In this document: piece after piece, positions 8,836 to 15,066 of the stretch
How the letters are laid out: every line of letters begins with the position of its first letter
Position numbering within the stretch: the stretch's first letter is position 1
DNA from: Candidatus Liberibacter solanacearum CLso-ZC1
GTDB taxonomy: Bacteria > Pseudomonadota > Alphaproteobacteria > Rhizobiales > Rhizobiaceae
Assembly: GCF_000183665.1 (NCBI RefSeq)
Contig: NC_014774.1
Coordinates: 186,001 to 250,000 of the forward strand
DNA length: 64,000 nucleotides
Reading direction: 5' to 3'
The notes under the pieces: generated by a model
What the model saw: the letters and a program-made list of their open reading frames with translations, nothing else
Told to the model about the DNA's origin: nothing
Databases searched by the model: none
Made by a program: the position numbers and the translations under genes

Positions 8836-9354
8836 TCATTTCTTTAGCTTCATAGTAGATTGTTCATCTTTACTTAACTTACGGCATTCTAGTGGCTTTT
8901 CTGTGGCTTCTATGACTCTCATAGCCTTGTTAGCTTGTTGATGTTTTCTTCGCTCTTCAATCTTAGCTAACACGGGCTTCAAATCTATCGTATGCTTCTG
9001 CTCAACCGTCATATGGTTGCCGTAGACATTCCTATATCGCTTCTCAAGCTCCCATTGCAGGCGTTTCATCTGAAGCTCTCGCCTCTTAAACGATACTGGA
9101 TATTTCTTCTCTTCTTCACTTAAAGGGGCTTCAATAGTATCCGCTATCTTATCACTTAAATGCTCCATATGGCTTATCTTGGCTTGCTCATATCGCTTCT
9201 TTAAGTCGTCAAAGTCTCGTTCAAGCCAGGCGAAAAAGGTCATAACTAAAACGCCATGGAGCTTGCATGACTTCGCTAAAGTCATACCAGAAGCAATCGA
9301 TGCTAAAATCTTATTAGTTCTTTCCAATGTATACGTGGTAAATGGTCTCGGCAT
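8836..9354 (-). CDS. terS: phage terminase small subunit
   Basis: The ATG at 9354 gives MPRPFTTYTLERTNKILASI, followed by a helix-turn-helix-like GMTLAKSCKLHGVLVMTFFAWLE (residues about 24-46) and a helical body. This is the layout of Sf6/P22-type small terminase subunits that recognise pac DNA. It is about 172 residues. It is separated from terL by 208 bases that contain two copies of CTCCACTAGCTC, related to the GGAGCTA repeats on its other side. Those repeats are possible packaging-site candidates. Confidence 0.75.
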   Translation of the reverse strand: MPRPFTTYTLERTNKILASIASGMTLAKSCKLHGVLVMTFFAWLERDFDDLKKRYEQAKISHMEHLSDKIADTIEAPLSEEEKKYPVSFKRRELQMKRLQWELEKRYRNVYGNHMTVEQKHTIDLKPVLAKIEERRKHQQANKAMRVIEATEKPLECRKLSKDEQSTMKLKK

Positions 9355-9434
9355 AAGTAGATAATAACCTAAAAACAAATAGATAGCAAGCTTTTAATGA
9401 AGCTTTTTTAGCTATAAAAGTTGAAAGAGTTTTA

Positions 9435-9551
9435 GGAGCTACTGGAGCTACTGGAGCTACTGGAGCTATTGGAGCTATTGGAGCTATAGGAGCTACTGGA
9501 GCTACTGGAGCTATTGGAGCTACTGGAGCTATTGGAGCTATTGGAGCTATC
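9435..9551 (+). repeat. 9-bp tandem repeat, 13 units of GGAGCTAYT
   Basis: Thirteen head-to-tail GGAGCT-led units, with only the last bases varying (ACT, ATT, ATA, ATC), run without interruption. In one frame they read Gly-Ala-Thr/Ile, like a collagen repeat, and the frame continues to a TAG near 9594. Upstream it is closed by a TAG at 9384-9386 with no ATG, GTG or TTG in between, so I do not call it a gene. It lies just upstream of terS. Confidence 0.9.
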
Positions 9552-9727
9552 GAAGAGGAAAAAATACGGGTGTGCGAGAATCGAAAGATTTAGGGGCTTA
9601 AGAAGACTCCTTAAGCAGTGGAGCTATGGAAGTAGTAGAAGTGGTGGAAGCAGTGGAAGCTAATAAAAAACTAGTGGATGCCGATCATCAGCCACTCGGA
9701 GGGCAGAAGCGGTAGTTTTTTTCAGGT

Positions 9728-10047
9728 GGTAACCGCTGGTAACCGCTGGTAACCACATCTATTTTACTATGTGGTTACCAATAAAATACAGTAAAAACAA
9801 CTACTTAAGAGAGTATTTTAGGTGGTAACCGCTGGTAACCACATATTTACAACCTTTTCACGTGAGGAAAAAAATATCTTGCGTGAATGCGTGTGTAGTG
9901 TCTCATATATGTAGTAGAGAACTGTTAAAGAAGAGGTTACCACGGTTACCAGCGGTTATATCGTAATTAAGTGATTGATTATACATAGTTTTTTTGGTAA
10001 CCAGATCTATTTTACGATGTGGTTACCAGCGGTTACCAGCGGTTACC
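9728..10047. repeat. mirrored iteron array, twelve GGTNACC heptamers
   Basis: Exact GGTAACC or GGTTACC heptamers start at 9728, 9738, 9748, 9773, 9824, 9834, 9935, 9944, 9996, 10021, 10031 and 10041. Most neighbours are 10 bases apart (unit GGTAACCGCT), one helical turn. The left block (9728-9779) and the right block (9996-10047) are near-perfect reverse complements of each other. Each includes a hairpin-like pair flanking CTATTTTAC. This looks like an iteron-type origin or a partition/operator site. The binding protein is unknown; the repressor or primase are candidates. Confidence 0.85.
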
Positions 10048-10187
10048 ACTCCGCCTTTTAAGCCCCTAAACGCCAAAAAAGCCCCTATTTAAGGATCTTT
10101 TTAATTTTAATTAGACGTAAAAAGGTGTCATCGCCTTTTAAAATTTAAAAAAAACGATTTCTAACCTAAATAGTATCGGCTAGAGGG

Positions 10188-10285
10188 ACGCTAAGTTTCT
10201 TGTTGCGATAGAATGAAGCTAATCATCGACTCCCTCCCGAGGTGTAGCCATATAGCGTTCATCTGTCCAAAATATCGTTTAGCGT
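10188..10285 (+). repeat. structured element copy 1 (candidate small RNA)
   Basis: Closing arms ACGCTAA (10188-10194) and TTAGCGT (10279-10285) are perfectly complementary. The interior shares GTTTCTTG, TAATCAT, CTCCCGAGGTGTAGCC and AATATCGT with the second copy. The strand is arbitrary because the stem pairs either way. No open reading frame is visible. It could be a structured RNA, a pair of protein-binding sites or part of an origin. Confidence 0.6.
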
Positions 10286-10308
10286 GCGTTAAGCCGTGAC
10301 GAAAGTTT

Positions 10309-10403
10309 TAGCGAGTTTCTTGCGGCAGTGGCTACTAGTAATCATTGGCTGTCCTCCCGAGGTGTAGCCTATAGTGTTCACCGACTCCCAATATCGTTCG
10401 CTA
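10309..10403 (+). repeat. structured element copy 2 (candidate small RNA)
   Basis: This second copy shares the same interior blocks with copy 1. Its closing arms are different in sequence but again complementary: TAGCGA (10309-10314) and TCGCTA (10398-10403). The same positions that pair in copy 1 pair here with changed bases, which is compensatory change. An extra internal pairing GGCTAC with GTAGCC is possible in this copy. Confidence 0.6.
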
Positions 10404-10505
10404 GAACTCCGGTTGTAATCATAGTGTATTTTAGTTATTTTGTCTAGACGTTAATATAACGCATAAGTACATCAAATAGTTGTAAAGAGTTGTGTAAAAC
10501 GTCTA

Positions 10506-11087
10506 CTACAACCTTGACTTTTTCTTTGCTTTTGGCGAAGATTGATTTGATTTGATTTGATTTGATTTGCTTTGCTTTGCTTGTAGTCTGTTCTTTTTTG
10601 GTATGATCGGTTCATCACCAAAATATATCCAGTCTAGTGGCTTTCCTAAAGCCCTCTTGATCTTAAGGGCAGTCTTGATTTCGGGTGTTCTATGTCCGTT
10701 CTCTATATTACCAACTCCCACAGATGATAAACCTATTAATAATCCGAACTCTTTTTGAGTTAAGCCCATTTTTAACCTAATAGCTTTCAACCTTGCCCCT
10801 ATAGCACGGGGGTTGAAAATCTTTTTTTCAGTCCTATCCCTTTCGGATCTTAAGTTCTCTACACCATCATACAACCAATCGAAAGATGCACCGAATGTAT
10901 TACGTAGAAACAAAGCGTAGTTAGTGCTGGCGGGTTGCGCGCCTGCTTCATACTTATATACAGCACCACCTTGATCATCGGTTTTTTCCATAATCATCGA
11001 ACGTTTATAATTGTGCCGTTCACGCACTTCTTTAAAGCGTTGCCCTATTTCCCGCCAATCTAAGGTGTTCTCTAGTTCCTTTTCCAT
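10506..11087 (-). CDS. cI-like phage repressor with two helix-turn-helix domains
   Basis: This 193-residue protein holds two XRE-type HTH domains. One, near residues 10-75 (GQRFKEVRERHNYKRSMIMEK...), is weaker. The other, near 95-155, is classical (ARLKAIRLKMGLTQKEFGLLIGLSSVGVGNIENG). Both are followed by an L-D-W-L/I-Y motif. The C-terminal tail SKSNQIKSNQ comes from a short TTTGA nucleotide repeat and may vary in length. It is transcribed away from the early operon across a palindromic operator, the usual position of a lysogeny repressor. There is no peptidase domain, so LexA-type self-cleavage is unlikely. Confidence 0.85.
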   Translation of the reverse strand: MEKELENTLDWREIGQRFKEVRERHNYKRSMIMEKTDDQGGAVYKYEAGAQPASTNYALFLRNTFGASFDWLYDGVENLRSERDRTEKKIFNPRAIGARLKAIRLKMGLTQKEFGLLIGLSSVGVGNIENGHRTPEIKTALKIKRALGKPLDWIYFGDEPIIPKKNRLQAKQSKSNQIKSNQSSPKAKKKSRL

Positions 11088-11143
11088 ACCTTATTTATAG
11101 CCCAAATCAAAGATTTAGTAAAGTATTATAGGCTTACTTATAT

Positions 11144-11202
11144 AAAATAATCTATCAATATATCTAAAATAATGTTTGACAAATTAGATTTATTGATAGA
11201 TA
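11144..11202 (+). promoter_or_regulatory. early promoter/operator, copy 1
   Basis: TTGACA (11176-11181), 17 bases, then GATACT (11199-11204) form a good sigma-70-type promoter reading right. It lies in an interrupted palindrome centred at 11175.5, with outer arms ATCTATCAATA (11150-11160) and TATTGATAGAT (11191-11201) and inner arms ATCTAA and TTAGAT. It is in the gap between the repressor and the early operon. The whole 59-bp block recurs exactly at 20693-20751. Confidence 0.85.
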
Positions 11203-11250
11203 CTACCCCTAGTTAAACAGAACGATGATTTAAAAAAGTAGGAATAGATA

Positions 11251-11610
11251 ATGACAACAAAATTACAAGCAGATTTTAAAAAACATGAAGAGTTAGAATT
11301 GAATAAAGAAGACATGTTTGAGAGGTTCAAAGAACATTACTTAAACCGTGATTTATCGTATGCGTTGGGGCGATATATACAGTCTGACCTTTACCATGAA
11401 ATTGCTGTTCACATGAATCCAGATTATAGCGGGCTTGGCATAAGGGCTATGATAAAGGACATAATATTAGATGATATGGTGGATGCATTTGAAAAGTTTT
11501 GTTCGTTTGATAGATCCGATTTTGCAGATGATTTAATACAAGAGAACTTCGAAATAGAAGTACGCTTTAACACACCTAAAACACACCTAACCAAAACCAA
11601 AATTAGTTAA
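11251..11610 (+). CDS. phage early protein, function unknown
   Basis: This is the first gene behind the early promoter; its ATG follows GTAGGAATAG. The 119-residue product is acidic and mostly helical (ELNKEDMFERFKEHYLNRDL..., MIKDIILDDMVDAFEKF). I see no known motif, signal or membrane segment. As the leading gene of the early operon it may be regulatory or act on the host, but that is only position-based. Confidence 0.65.
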   Translation: MTTKLQADFKKHEELELNKEDMFERFKEHYLNRDLSYALGRYIQSDLYHEIAVHMNPDYSGLGIRAMIKDIILDDMVDAFEKFCSFDRSDFADDLIQENFEIEVRFNTPKTHLTKTKIS

Positions 11611-11628
11611 GAAACCTAGGAATAGATA

Positions 11629-12198
11629 ATGACTAATAAATACGAACTAACCAACGAAATTGTAGAACGGAAAGGTGTAACGCTTTACCGCATCAAAGCT
11701 TTAAGAGATATCAAGGAGGTTAGCGGGGTTATTGTTAAAAAGGGTAAATTAGGCGGATGGGTAGATAGTGTAGCTCGTCTAAGTCAAGATGGTAATTGTT
11801 GGATTGGGGAACATGCCATGGTATACGGAAAAGCCAACGTATACGAAGATGCCTATGTAAGCGGACATGCCAAAGTATACGGACAAGCCGAAGTATTCGG
11901 AAATGCCATAGTAGACGGAAAAGCCGAAGTATTCGGAAATGCCAAAGTATACGGGAATGCAGAAGTATTCGGATGCTCCAGAGTATACGGAAGTGCCCTA
12001 GTATCTGGTAATTCCAAAGTAAAAGGCAATGCTAGAATATTAGGAAATGTTCAAGTATACGGAAATGCCGAAGTAAGAGATGATGCCGTATTAGTTGGGG
12101 ATGTCCTAGTATTCGGCGATACCTGCATAGGCGGTGTAGATGTCTTAAGTGGTGATATCCACATAGAATGCAACGGACAAATCAAAGAAGCATCTTAA
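11629..12198 (+). CDS. left-handed beta-helix (hexapeptide-type) repeat protein, YdcK-like
   Basis: The 189-residue product starts with a YELTNEIVERKGVTLYRIKA strand-rich cap. About 13 hexapeptide-like units of the type V-Y/F-G-N/H-A-x then run through most of the protein (GKANVYEDAYVSGHAKVYGQ and onward). Such proteins form a triangular beta-helix and are frequent in phages under names like YdcK-like or 'polymer-forming'. I see no catalytic residues of acyltransferases. The repeats are also clear at DNA level. It is the second gene of the early operon. Confidence 0.75.
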   Translation: MTNKYELTNEIVERKGVTLYRIKALRDIKEVSGVIVKKGKLGGWVDSVARLSQDGNCWIGEHAMVYGKANVYEDAYVSGHAKVYGQAEVFGNAIVDGKAEVFGNAKVYGNAEVFGCSRVYGSALVSGNSKVKGNARILGNVQVYGNAEVRDDAVLVGDVLVFGDTCIGGVDVLSGDIHIECNGQIKEAS

Positions 12199-12204
12199 AA
12201 TAAC

Positions 12205-12234
12205 TCCCGCCCCTCGAGGTTTAAAAGGGCGGGA
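12205..12234 (+). terminator. hairpin after the beta-helix gene
   Basis: TCCCGCCC and GGGCGGGA form a perfect 8-bp GC-rich stem with a 14-base loop just after the stop. There is no long T run behind it, so termination may be partial or the hairpin may protect the transcript end. Confidence 0.6.
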
Positions 12235-12281
12235 ATCATTCAGTCCAACTAAAATCCACTATTGAAAGGAAAATATATCAA

Positions 12282-12521
12282 ATGAAAACTAAGACATTCT
12301 TAATAGCATCTATCATTGCAACTAGTGGCTTATTAGCGGGCTGTAATCTAGCGGATGAACCAAAGAATAACATTGTTGATGGATTGGTTACTATTCCAAA
12401 CAATACAACAACAGAAGTTAAACAAGCGGTGTCAGAAGATATAGCCGTAGAATTTCTAGACGATGAAGAAGACAACAGTATTGAAGTCATCCATCTAGAC
12501 GATGAAATAGCCATCGATTAA
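12282..12521 (+). CDS. prophage-encoded small lipoprotein
   Basis: This 79-residue protein has a signal sequence (MKTKTFLIASIIATSG) ending in the lipobox L-L-A-G-C (residues 17-21), so Cys21 would be lipidated. The mature part is short, acidic and probably disordered. It is bracketed by two hairpins, one of them a good terminator, and could be an independent cargo unit. It might act in superinfection exclusion or the cell envelope; I do not recognise a family. Confidence 0.7.
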   Translation: MKTKTFLIASIIATSGLLAGCNLADEPKNNIVDGLVTIPNNTTTEVKQAVSEDIAVEFLDDEEDNSIEVIHLDDEIAID

Positions 12522-12524
12522 AGC

Positions 12525-12562
12525 AAAAAAGCCCCTTAAGTATGGATGCTCAGGGGGCTTTT
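12525..12562 (+). terminator. rho-independent terminator after the lipoprotein gene
   Basis: AAAAAGCCCC pairs with GGGGGCTTTT across an 18-base loop, followed by TT and A. This is a classical intrinsic terminator shape right behind the lipoprotein stop. Confidence 0.75.
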
Positions 12563-12614
12563 AAGCGACAAAAGAATAAAACAATGAACAGATAAAGAAG
12601 AAAGGAAACTAACT

Positions 12615-13403
12615 ATGAGTAGTATAATACCATTTGAATTTGAAAGCAATAAGATTCGTACCGTTGTAGATAAAGATAATACTATTCTATTTGTAGCGAA
12701 AGATATAGCGGAAGCTTTAGGGTATAAACGTCCTAATGACGCTGTAAATGAACATTGTGATGGTACGGTAAAACACCGCCCCATCGTTGATAGTCTCGGA
12801 AGAAAGCAAAAGACTAGAGTTATTAAAGAACCCGACGTTTACCGATTAATAGTTAAAAGCAAATTGCCATCCGCACAGAAGTTCGAACGTTGGATATTTG
12901 AAGAGGTTTTACCAACCTTACGTAAAACAGGTAGTTATTCGATTAAACCACCGAAGCCACAAGTCTTTATAACTGGTGGATTGTTGAAAGAGCTACGGTT
13001 ACTGACAGACAACCACGGTAATTTAATGAGAAAAGCAGGAATAGACGAAAACCAGATCTTAATAGCTTCTTCTAGAGTGATGGAGAGTGTCTTAGGGGTT
13101 AATCCCGCCAACACGTTAGATATCCCTACCCCTAATAACAGCCAGTATTACACCGCTACTGCATTAGGTGAACAACTACCAGTTAAGTTAAGTGGTCGAG
13201 AAATCAATAAACGACTTGTGCGTTTGGGTTTCCTCTTAGTTGAACATGAACCATCAGGAAAACGTAGAAACATACTTACAACGAAAGGCAAGGAGTTAGG
13301 AGGAAGAGTATTTGACTCGGGCAAGAAACACTCTGATGGCTCTATCGTTCAAAGCATCAAGTGGCAAGAAAACATCTTAGATATTTTGAAAGCAAATCAT
13401 TAA
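12615..13403 (+). CDS. Bro-N family antirepressor, copy 1
   Basis: The 262-residue product has an N-terminal Bro-N domain (residues about 1-110). It includes IPFEFESNKIRTVVDKDNTI, LFVAKDIAEALGY, EPDVYRLIVKSKLPSAQKFE and W-I/V-F-E-E-V-L-P-T-L-R-K-T-G-S-Y. The C-terminal part (residues about 170-260) carries a YYTATALGEQL...EINKRLVRLGF segment shared with its paralogue at 23452 and with the next gene. Bro-N/KilA-N proteins act as phage antirepressors. It lies in the rightward early operon near the repressor. Confidence 0.85.
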   Translation: MSSIIPFEFESNKIRTVVDKDNTILFVAKDIAEALGYKRPNDAVNEHCDGTVKHRPIVDSLGRKQKTRVIKEPDVYRLIVKSKLPSAQKFERWIFEEVLPTLRKTGSYSIKPPKPQVFITGGLLKELRLLTDNHGNLMRKAGIDENQILIASSRVMESVLGVNPANTLDIPTPNNSQYYTATALGEQLPVKLSGREINKRLVRLGFLLVEHEPSGKRRNILTTKGKELGGRVFDSGKKHSDGSIVQSIKWQENILDILKANH

Positions 13404-13422
13404 AATATAAGGAGTATTTACT

Positions 13423-13677
13423 ATGCTATCGCCTAAACTTAAATATTATACCCCTACTGAAATTGGTGAAATGCTTACACCTAAGCTAACCGTTCCACAG
13501 GTTAATTATATGCTTGTACAAGATGGCTTCCAACTTGAAGATAAACACGATGATCCACATAAACCTATGTGGAGCAAACTAGTGGCAGATCAGATCCAAT
13601 ACGCAATCAACGCTACAATTATAGCATATATAGCGGATGGGATGAGAGAAGATGAAATCGAAGCAGAAAGGAACTAA
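13423..13677 (+). CDS. stand-alone antirepressor C-terminal-type domain
   Basis: This 84-residue protein begins with YYTPTEIGEML...LTVPQVNYMLVQDGFQ near residues 8-38. The same pattern (Y-x-x-P/A-T-x-I/L-G-x-x-L...N-x-x-L-x-x-L/D-G) lies in the C-terminal halves of both Bro-N proteins in this window. It is therefore a free copy of that module, probably winged-helix-like. It follows copy 1 by 19 bases with a good GGAG site. It could modulate the same regulator. Confidence 0.7.
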   Translation: MLSPKLKYYTPTEIGEMLTPKLTVPQVNYMLVQDGFQLEDKHDDPHKPMWSKLVADQIQYAINATIIAYIADGMREDEIEAERN

Positions 13678-13679
13678 CG

Positions 13680-13772
13680 ATGCTTAATTTCATGTTCGGT
13701 TTCACAACGTGTTTTCTACTGTTTTATGCGATTTTTATTTTTCTTGAAGCTTGGTATGGAGAACAAAAATAA
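13680..13772 (+). CDS. tiny single-span membrane protein (30 aa)
   Basis: ATG at 13680, two bases after the previous stop, with GAAAGGAAC ahead. The product MLNFMFGFTTCFLLFYAIFI plus a short tail is almost entirely one transmembrane helix. It overlaps the next start by one base (TAATG). It resembles the 32-residue protein at 21877 (M-L-x-F-M-x-x-F). Small holin- or toxin-like roles are possible. Confidence 0.6.
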   Translation: MLNFMFGFTTCFLLFYAIFIFLEAWYGEQK

Positions 13773-13945
13773 TGATCAGCATTAGTTTTAATCACTTTGT
13801 AGTTATTGTTTGCATCATCGTCGCTTTGGCTTGTGTTGGTGGTTTAATATACGACCATTTAAAGGTTAAACGGCGTAGAAAACCTGTTAAATTATCCTTT
13901 AGAAATGCCAAAATTCCAAGAAGCAAGAAGAGAAAGAAGAAGTAA
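13772..13945 (+). CDS. small membrane protein with a basic tail (57 aa)
   Basis: I use the ATG at 13772, which overlaps the preceding stop by one base; an earlier in-frame ATG would overlap the previous gene. One N-terminal helix (FVVIVCIIVALACVGGLIY) is followed by a very basic tail (KVKRRRKPVK...SKKRKKK). The next gene overlaps by one base again. The layout suits an inner-membrane protein with a cytoplasmic cationic tail. No family is recognised. Confidence 0.6.
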   Translation: MISISFNHFVVIVCIIVALACVGGLIYDHLKVKRRRKPVKLSFRNAKIPRSKKRKKK

Positions 13946-14127
13946 TGATATTTACTGCTTTTTGTATTGGCGGACTAGTCTTTCTCGCCCTTTTAGTACT
14001 TTTAGATATTTTGGAAGTTTATAAGTTGAGGAAAGAGAATGAATTTTTGAGAGAAAAGAACTCGATATTAGTAGCGTTATATATAGAGAAATTAAGATCC
14101 ACACGTAAGGACAAGAACCATGAGTAA
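13945..14127 (+). CDS. small membrane protein with a coiled-coil tail (60 aa)
   Basis: A single N-terminal membrane helix (FCIGGLVFLALLVLLDILEV) is followed by a charged heptad-like helix (LRKENEFLREKNSILVALYI). The layout resembles i-spanin or holin-accessory proteins but is not diagnostic. It is coupled to both neighbours by start/stop overlaps. Confidence 0.6.
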   Translation: MIFTAFCIGGLVFLALLVLLDILEVYKLRKENEFLREKNSILVALYIEKLRSTRKDKNHE

Positions 14128-14221
14128 ACAACTAACAAAACTAGATAAAGTCAAATTAGCGTTTAATATTCTGCTCTTATTTGGAGTTGTAGTGATGATG
14201 CTATGGTGGAAATGGGGGTAG
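14120..14221 (+). CDS. tiny single-span membrane protein (33 aa)
   Basis: ATG at 14120 overlaps the previous gene by eight bases. The product has a short polar N-terminus and one helix (FNILLLFGVVVMMLWWKWG) ending at a TAG at 14219-14221. It is the last of four coupled tiny membrane-protein genes, 77 bases ahead of the TIR-like gene. Confidence 0.55.
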   Translation: MSKQLTKLDKVKLAFNILLLFGVVVMMLWWKWG

Positions 14222-14298
14222 AGAAGATGGTTGCAATAAATAATCAGTATGATAATAAATTGAATCTTCATTTAAGCACAATAAAGGAAGAAGATTCA

Positions 14299-15039
14299 AT
14301 GAAAAAATATAAATTAACGTTTCACGGTAGCATAGAAGAATTAAAAGACCTAGTAAAAAAGGAAGAGCTACAAGGTACTTGGGAATTAGCAGACAGTATT
14401 AAACCTCATAGATTCGTAAGCAACAAAGGAGGAATACTATTATGGTATCCAAGCACTAATTCGGTTGTTTTCCAAGGTAAATCAACGGATGAACTTTTGC
14501 ATGTAAATTTAAAGAAAGCGATAGAGCAATCCCGTATTAGTAACTCTAATTCACGTATAGCCCATTCTGAGCGAGTGTTTATTGTGCATGGGCATGATAT
14601 GGATTCTAAAGATCAACTAGAACTAATACTTTATAAATTAGGAATAGAAAACCAATTTATACTTCAAAACACTGCGGGAAACGGGATAACTATTATTGAA
14701 GAATTGGAGAAAGAAATCGTAAAAACTCAAAATCGTTTTGGTATTGTACTATTAACCCCCGATGACTATGGATATTCTAGTACAGAAGGTATCGAAAGCA
14801 GGCAACCCAGAGCTAGACAGAATGTTATTTTAGAGATGGGTATGTTGCTTTCTTCCTTAGGGAGGGAGAATGTAGTTATCTTACAAAAACAACATTTAGA
14901 AAAACCCTCCGATATAAGTGGTATTATATACTTACCTTTTAACGAACATGTTAAAGACATAGCACATAAGCTAATACAGAGATTACAGCATTCTGGATTT
15001 AAAATTGATAATAATGACATAGCTAATGCTTTGAGCTGA
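14299..15039 (+). CDS. TIR-like nucleotide-binding domain protein (Cap12/Pycsar-type TIR family)
   Basis: The ATG at 14299 follows AAGGAAG and gives 246 residues; upstream in-frame ATGs overlap the previous gene. Residues about 1-85 form a small domain with WYPSTNSVVFQGKST, resembling the TBP-like fold at the N-terminus of RNase HIII. Residues about 95-230 match the TIR-like family: RVFIVHGHDMDSKDQL, LQNTAGNGITIIEELEKE, FGIVLLTPDDYGYS, RARQNVILEMGMLLSSLG and VVILQK. Relatives are NAD-degrading or nucleotide-sensing defence effectors. Here it is prophage cargo in the early operon; its enzyme activity is inferred only. Confidence 0.8.
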   Translation: MKKYKLTFHGSIEELKDLVKKEELQGTWELADSIKPHRFVSNKGGILLWYPSTNSVVFQGKSTDELLHVNLKKAIEQSRISNSNSRIAHSERVFIVHGHDMDSKDQLELILYKLGIENQFILQNTAGNGITIIEELEKEIVKTQNRFGIVLLTPDDYGYSSTEGIESRQPRARQNVILEMGMLLSSLGRENVVILQKQHLEKPSDISGIIYLPFNEHVKDIAHKLIQRLQHSGFKIDNNDIANALS

Positions 15040-15066
15040 TGTGCTGGTGGAAATGGAAATAAGTCA

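Larger units (their letters stand above)
9355..10505. other. gene-free control region between terS and the repressor
   Basis: No convincing gene lies in these 1.15 kb. They hold, in order, the 13-unit 9-bp array, a short GTGGAAGCAGTGGAAGC-type stretch, the mirrored GGTNACC array and two copies of a structured element of about 95 bp. Position suggests replication-origin, packaging or partition functions plus possible small RNAs, but nothing here is a known named site to me. Confidence 0.6.

Noticed and set aside
9387..9596. Collagen-like Gly-Ala-Thr/Ile open frame through the 9-bp repeat
   Set aside because: The frame is bounded by a TAG at 9384-9386 and has no ATG, GTG or TTG before the repeat, and no ribosome site, so it is listed as a repeat only.
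9728..10047. GGTNACC array as a CRISPR array
   Set aside because: Units are 10 bp with no unique spacers of regular length, there are no cas genes nearby, and the array is mirrored.
10560..10590. TTTGA/TTTGC short repeats as a CRISPR or operator
   Set aside because: They are inside the 3' end of the repressor gene and encode its SKSNQIKSNQ tail; there are no spacers.
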